Shown here in pieces: positions 5,754 through 6,365 of a DNA stretch of 6,365 nucleotides (the stretch's first letter is position 1; each line of letters starts with the position of its first letter). Made by a program: the position numbers and the translations under genes. The notes beneath the pieces are model-generated. The model was not told where the DNA came from, did not search any database, and saw only the letters and a program-made list of their open reading frames with translations. The DNA lies in assembly GCA_014804495.1 (NCBI GenBank), contig JAAUZS010000011.1, positions 48,631 to 54,995 on the forward strand, read 5' to 3'. This stretch comes from Lachnospiraceae bacterium (GTDB lineage Bacteria; Bacillota; Clostridia; Lachnospirales; Lachnospiraceae).

Positions 5754-6365
5754 TTGAGAAAGTATGATATTTTACATCCGTTAAAGAAATATTGGTACTT
5801 ATGTTTTATATACATAGTGGTTTCAATCGGATTAACGGAAATTACCATTGTAAGCAGTAATATGATGGCTGATGCCACTGACGGGTTGTTTGCAGGAGAA
5901 ATGCCGGACATAACGGCGTTATTGATACCACTCATAATATTTATGATTTTAGGCGGAATTGCGGCATTTGTTAAAAGCTTTTCAAAGAATACCCTAACAA
6001 TAAATATGCAGACTGATATCAGAAATATAATAGTGACCAAGTTGGTCAAATTACAGTATGCTTATTTTGACGAAGAGGGAACAGGAGCGTTGCTGAACAA
6101 GCTGGTATCTGACATTTTTCAGATAGAAATGCTGTTCTCGGAATCTCTGCCGGAATTGCTTGTAGGAATCATTGCCGTGACAACAGTCGGAATCTATATC
6201 GGACTGCAAAGCGTCAGTCTTTTTCTTGTGACGATAATATGTTATCCGGTTTTACTATGGATTGCCAACAAAACCACTATACGGGCAGGACATGTATCGA
6301 AAATCAGGCGGAATCTTTATGATGAGCTTGAAAATACGGCTTTGGATGCAATTCAGGGAATTACC
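5754..6365 (+). CDS. ABC exporter subunit, N-terminal membrane domain (partial, runs off the window)
   Basis: The first 204 residues of what is probably a type I ABC half-transporter with fused membrane and ATPase domains. Membrane helices are visible at about 14-35, 54-73, 130-150 and 154-171. Between them lies the cytoplasmic loop with the family pattern LQYAYFDEEGTGALLNKLVSDI (about 100-121), typical of the ABC_membrane domain of multidrug and peptide exporters. The ATP-binding half would lie beyond the window. The start is TTG at 5754, chosen because AGGAAG sits seven nt upstream and no ATG or GTG occurs near it; the reading frame is open to the edge. The first in-frame ATG is about 36 codons further, inside the end of helix 1, and has no comparable ribosome binding site. 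The substrate is unknown. A second half-transporter gene may follow, as such exporters are often heterodimers, but this cannot be seen. Confidence 0.85.
   Translation, partial: MRKYDILHPLKKYWYLCFIYIVVSIGLTEITIVSSNMMADATDGLFAGEMPDITALLIPLIIFMILGGIAAFVKSFSKNTLTINMQTDIRNIIVTKLVKLQYAYFDEEGTGALLNKLVSDIFQIEMLFSESLPELLVGIIAVTTVGIYIGLQSVSLFLVTIICYPVLLWIANKTTIRAGHVSKIRRNLYDELENTALDAIQGIT

Noticed and set aside
5675..6049. 124-residue hydrophobic open frame on the minus strand
   Set aside because: It is antisense to the ABC exporter membrane domain; its hydrophobicity follows from the complementary codons, and its start lies well inside the exporter gene.

Overview
The window looks like a chromosomal stretch of a low-GC Firmicute, most likely a clostridium of the Lachnospiraceae. 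This is inferred from the AT-rich intergenic DNA, the strong AGGAG-type ribosome binding sites, sigma-A-type promoters, and the gene families themselves: a stand-alone cytidylate-kinase-like protein, a short PP-loop protein of the TtcA type, and an AraC regulator divergent from an exporter. I did no database search, so genus-level placement is not possible. Seven protein-coding genes are supported. No RNA gene, insertion sequence, CRISPR array or riboswitch is visible.

Layout. Positions 1-138 are an AT-rich leader. A cytidylate-kinase-like gene (139-774, +) follows. It converges on a two-gene minus-strand unit: a TtcA-like tRNA thiolation gene (2626 down to 1889), then a XerC/D-type tyrosine recombinase (1847 down to 783). 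A compact hairpin terminator at the convergence carries the stop codons of both converging genes. The 208-bp region 2627-2834 holds two divergent promoters, one for the ttcA-recombinase unit and one for a plus-strand pair: an AI-2E-family membrane protein (2835-4133) and dtd, D-aminoacyl-tRNA deacylase (4158-4604). dtd converges with a 7-bp gap on an AraC-family regulator (5469 down to 4612). After a 284-bp regulatory region comes a plus-strand ABC exporter subunit (5754 onward), cut off by the window edge inside its membrane domain.

How the genes relate. Two divergent operons each contain a tRNA-directed enzyme: TtcA-like for thiolation of the anticodon loop, and Dtd for proofreading of mischarged tRNA. 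Each is co-transcribed with an apparently unrelated partner. The AraC regulator and the ABC exporter form a typical divergent regulator/transporter pair, and the region between them contains a clear promoter and short direct repeats that could be operators. Everything is explained by known families. I do not see a convincing new multi-gene system; the points worth a second look are regulatory and structural details.
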